This document shows, in pieces, positions 61,185 to 64,000 of a stretch of DNA of 64,000 nucleotides (position 1 is its first letter; each line of letters opens with the position of its first letter). The notes beneath the pieces were generated by a model that saw only the letters and a list, made by a program, of their open reading frames with translations, did not search any database and was not told the origin of the DNA. Source of the DNA: Tagetes erecta (lineage: Eukaryota; Streptophyta; Magnoliopsida; Asterales; Asteraceae); the NCBI GenBank assembly GCA_030867185.1, contig CM061492.1, forward strand, positions 43,035,584-43,099,583, given 5' to 3'. Made by a program: the position numbers and the translations under genes.

Positions 61185-62633
61185 CGCTATTTACACAATC
61201 AACAGTTCTGTAACCAAAGTTACGAAACCCTAACCCTAACCTTAACCTGTAACCTTAAACAAAAACTGAAAAGAAAGTTAACACGAAAGTTAAAACGAGT
61301 GTGTGAAATTTGGATCTGAGATGAAGGATTTAACGAAACGAAAGTGTTAATGAACGAATGATTTGTGATTTGAAGATGAAAATTGTAGATTTGTTTAAGT
61401 GATGAAGAAGATGAATGTGTTGGGGAGGAATAATATAGTGTGGGAGGGTGTTGGGGTTATGGTGGTCAAGCAATGGTGGTGGTGACGTGGAGTGATGTTA
61501 TTGGTTGCGAGGTGTTTGTATAGTTTGTATGTATTGGTTTTGGACAGTTAGGCACCACGTTTTGACCACATGATAACGTGTTGTGAATAATAGTATTCAA
61601 GGGTGTACTTGGAAAAATATCTTTGATGAATTATTAAAGATTTAAAGCATTAAATATAAAAATATTAATATTTTCTTTGTGTTTTCTTTTCTTTAATAAT
61701 AGAATAGAGATTGATAATTTAGGTTTAGCGTCATGTTTTTCATAGCTGTCAATTGTTAGTTTAACGACTGAGGATGATATCAACCCGTTACAAAAAGAAA
61801 CAAACTAGCTCGTAAAACTCTTTGATTTAAATATGTATGGAAAGCTCAATGACAACTCATGTTAATAGCAACAAATTTTTGTCGCACGCAAAGTTTAAAC
61901 TTATGACATTAAAACCGTATAGTTTTTCATCACACCAGCATATGCACGTAAACCAAATCTTACAAGATCTTTACTAAATCATCAATAATTGGGGTTGTTT
62001 TATATCCAAATGTGAATTATAACTCTTAAGTGATAAGAATGCGAACGTGAGATTAGGGATGTGATAGGAATGCTATCACGTTTGGGTATAAAATAACAAC
62101 CAACAAGGTGGCCTAGTTTGTAGTTGTAGAAGACTTAATCTATAACGACTCGAGTTAAATTGTCACTAGATAATAAGATACTTTATATTTACATTAAAAA
62201 TGTAAAAACTGTATAGACTACTAATTAATTAAATCTATATGTAATTATGCAAAACAATATACTAATTAAAAAAATCAAATACTTATATGGTAAACAATTA
62301 AATTATTCAGACCAACATTTAATTACTTTTAACTAGGATTAGTAAGATATTTTCCAGTAATGTTTTTTTTAAATCTCACAAAACTTAAAAAACCAACTGA
62401 CAAGACGTGAAACAGGTGAGACGTGAGTTTTTCAGTAATAGGTTCTCATCGTTACTCAAACAAATAAACATATTTATCTAGATAAACAGATTCTATTTAG
62501 AAACTAAATAATTGTTATAATGTTAAGGATAACAAAAACTTAGAAGCTGTACATTAACTCTGTTCATGATCCATATCAAACCCAAAACTGTGTTACTGAT
62601 ATATTGAGACAACAACATAAGCAAGCTGCAAGC
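61185..62633 (-). promoter_or_regulatory. SBH 5' flank and ORC6 3' flank
   Basis: The SBH leader on the minus strand lies at about 61185-61430; GA/AG-rich in gene sense. The rest is AT-rich, with no coding signal and no delimited repeat. The ORC6 3' UTR probably covers about 62540-62633. Confidence 0.4.
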
Positions 62634-63894
62634 TTACACTCCAACTTCAGTTCCTGGAACTCTCTTCAAAAAGTTGAGTTTCGCTTGTTTGGTTTTTTTA
62701 ACGGCAACTGCAAAATACAAAATGATAGATTTAGAATCAAGCAAATGATTTCAACGAGTTTTTGAATTTTGACGAAAAGGTTGTAAACGAGCCGGGCCAG
62801 TTTGACCTACAAACCCTTCAAAGATTAATGGCCAAAAATTTTAAAACAACTTTTTGCAGTTGTACTTGCATGCTTTATAAAACCAACTTCAAATCAGTTT
62901 GACACATTCCTCTATTAAGTTTTTCTTTTTGCGTTACCCGTTTAACCCTTCTAGAGATTGAATATGCAGCAAATTAACTTATTTATTAGTAAACATGTTG
63001 GAATTACCTTTATCTTTACTTTGCTTATTAGATTCTACTACAGTAGATTTCCATTCCTCGTACTTGTGATTCTCCTGACGCTTACGTTTCTTGTAGGCTG
63101 AAAGCTGCAGGAACGTTACAAAAATGACAGAAATTAGTCTCGATATTTTGACAGCGACTTGTAAATGATAACATCTTAAATCATATGCACTGTCATGAAT
63201 GTAAAGTTTAGTTATAGTCCAAATCGTTGAAAAAGCATATGATAGTAACACGTGTGGTAAGACCTACGTGCTTGTAAATTTGTAATATAAACACACATAC
63301 ATATGTGTGTGTGGTTGGTTAGATGAAGGTTTAGAATGATCCAGTACAGATGTTGATTATGAAGTATTGTAATAACTAATCAAGTCTAATACAAATGCAG
63401 CATGCTAAATTAAACACGCAGAAACAAGAAATAACAGAAACAGAAGTTATACATCTTTGCCCTCATCAGATGAATAACCACCATCCTCAGCTTGTCTTTT
63501 CTCGGGTAAGACATCCAACAAGTCTGCAAAGGAAGATAAAGATAACAAATGAAAAAAAAATTTTGTTGTGTTCATTATCATAAAAGTAATATCATTAAAT
63601 GGCAACAAGTGAAAAGAATTATTAGTTAACGGAAATGAAATTTACCTCGATTCCCTTTCACAGATTTTGGATCTTTCTTTTCCTTTGACACACCAAAAAC
63701 ATCATGACAAAGGTCCTTCATAGAGGTAGACACCTGAAATGATTAACATTATAGTTTAATAATTTATACAATCATATAAAGATCTTTATATGTGTATACT
63801 AATGCTTTATGACACTAGAACTGCATCTTACACTTGAAAATTCATCTTCAGATGTGCCTGCAAGTTCAATCAGCTTATTCTTATCAACCTTGAG
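62634..63894 (-). CDS. Origin recognition complex subunit 6 (ORC6), C-terminal part
   Basis: The last five exons of a gene continuing beyond the right edge: 63894-63832, 63733-63646, 63523-63453, 63104-63008 and 62707-62634, all in phase, giving about 130 residues. The peptide starts LKVDKNKLIELAGTSEDEFSS, the end of the TFIIB-like second cyclin fold of ORC6, then VSTSMKDLCHDVFGVSKEKKD, then the linker GNRDLLDVLPEKRQAEDGGY and a basic tail AYKKRKRQENHKYEEWKSTVV. It ends KQAKLNFLKRVPGTEVGV. ORC6 is the smallest subunit of the nuclear complex that loads MCM helicases. The assignment rests on my recollection of plant ORC6 proteins and is supported by its proximity to PMT2- and FEZ-type genes, as in Arabidopsis. 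The N-terminal half is outside the window. Confidence 0.8.
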
Positions 63895-64000
63895 CTGTAA
63901 TAGATGCCAAATTAGTGTCAAAGAAACAATCAAAAAAGCTAATCTAGTACAATTGTGTTTCTAAGTAATTGCAAGTTTTACATGCTACAAAAAAGAGTTG

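Noticed and set aside
1..64000. CRISPR array, prokaryotic operon or organelle insertion
   Set aside because: The repeats found are transposon arms or minisatellites without regular spacers; genes have spliceosomal introns, and no plastid or mitochondrial gene sequence was recognised.

Overview
This window is nuclear DNA from a flowering plant. The genes are intron-rich and belong to land-plant families (NAC factor, QUASIMODO-type methyltransferase, phytochrome kinase substrate). The intergenic DNA is AT-rich and full of LTR retrotransposons, MITEs and LINE scraps. The proteins look eudicot. The style of repeats (LTRs opening with TGTCACACCCCGACCG, GGAATGGAATGG MITEs) would suit an asterid such as Asteraceae, but that is a guess.

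Six gene families are present. From left to right they are: a FEZ-like NAC factor (minus, 2857-4567, 3 exons, 404 aa); a plastid-type CAAX/CPBP membrane protease (minus, 16236-19924, 10 exons, 353 aa); a PMT2-like Golgi methyltransferase (plus, 39348-42700, 6 coding exons, 609 aa, plus an intron in the 5' UTR); two tandem PHYTOCHROME KINASE SUBSTRATE genes (plus, 47709-49019 and 55538-56701, both intronless); a sphingoid-base C4-hydroxylase (minus, 58740-61184, 2 exons, 258 aa); and the 3' part of ORC6 (minus, 62634-63894, running off the right edge). I joined the exons by hand at GT/AG sites with matching phase. The genes do not form one pathway. They appear to be an old conserved block: as I recall the Arabidopsis loci, the same families sit in two clusters there, ORC6-PMT2-FEZ near At1g26840-At1g26870 and CAAX-PKS2-SBH2 at At1g14270-At1g14290, whereas here they are interleaved.

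The 20.6-31.1 kb interval is a nested transposon pile. An old Gypsy-like element with only gag and protease remnants holds a Mutator-type MITE in its right LTR, and its left LTR was recently split by a 7.6-kb non-coding LTR element (20639-28255). The two 2.66-kb LTRs of that element differ, by eye, only by one AT unit, and it has a perfect 5-bp target duplication. A related solo LTR lies at 9357-12015 and another type of solo LTR at 12751-13312. Other delimited elements are a hAT MITE (5142), a Stowaway (35480), three Harbinger/Tourist MITEs (36993, 49420, 51026) and several Mutator-like foldback elements (13631, 30397, 32601, 44456).

I found no CRISPR array, operon-like cluster or other clearly new system. 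The most unusual items are the very young non-coding retroelement with tRNA-like segments in its LTRs, the MITEs carrying private minisatellites, and the internally repeated 5'-UTR intron of the PMT gene.
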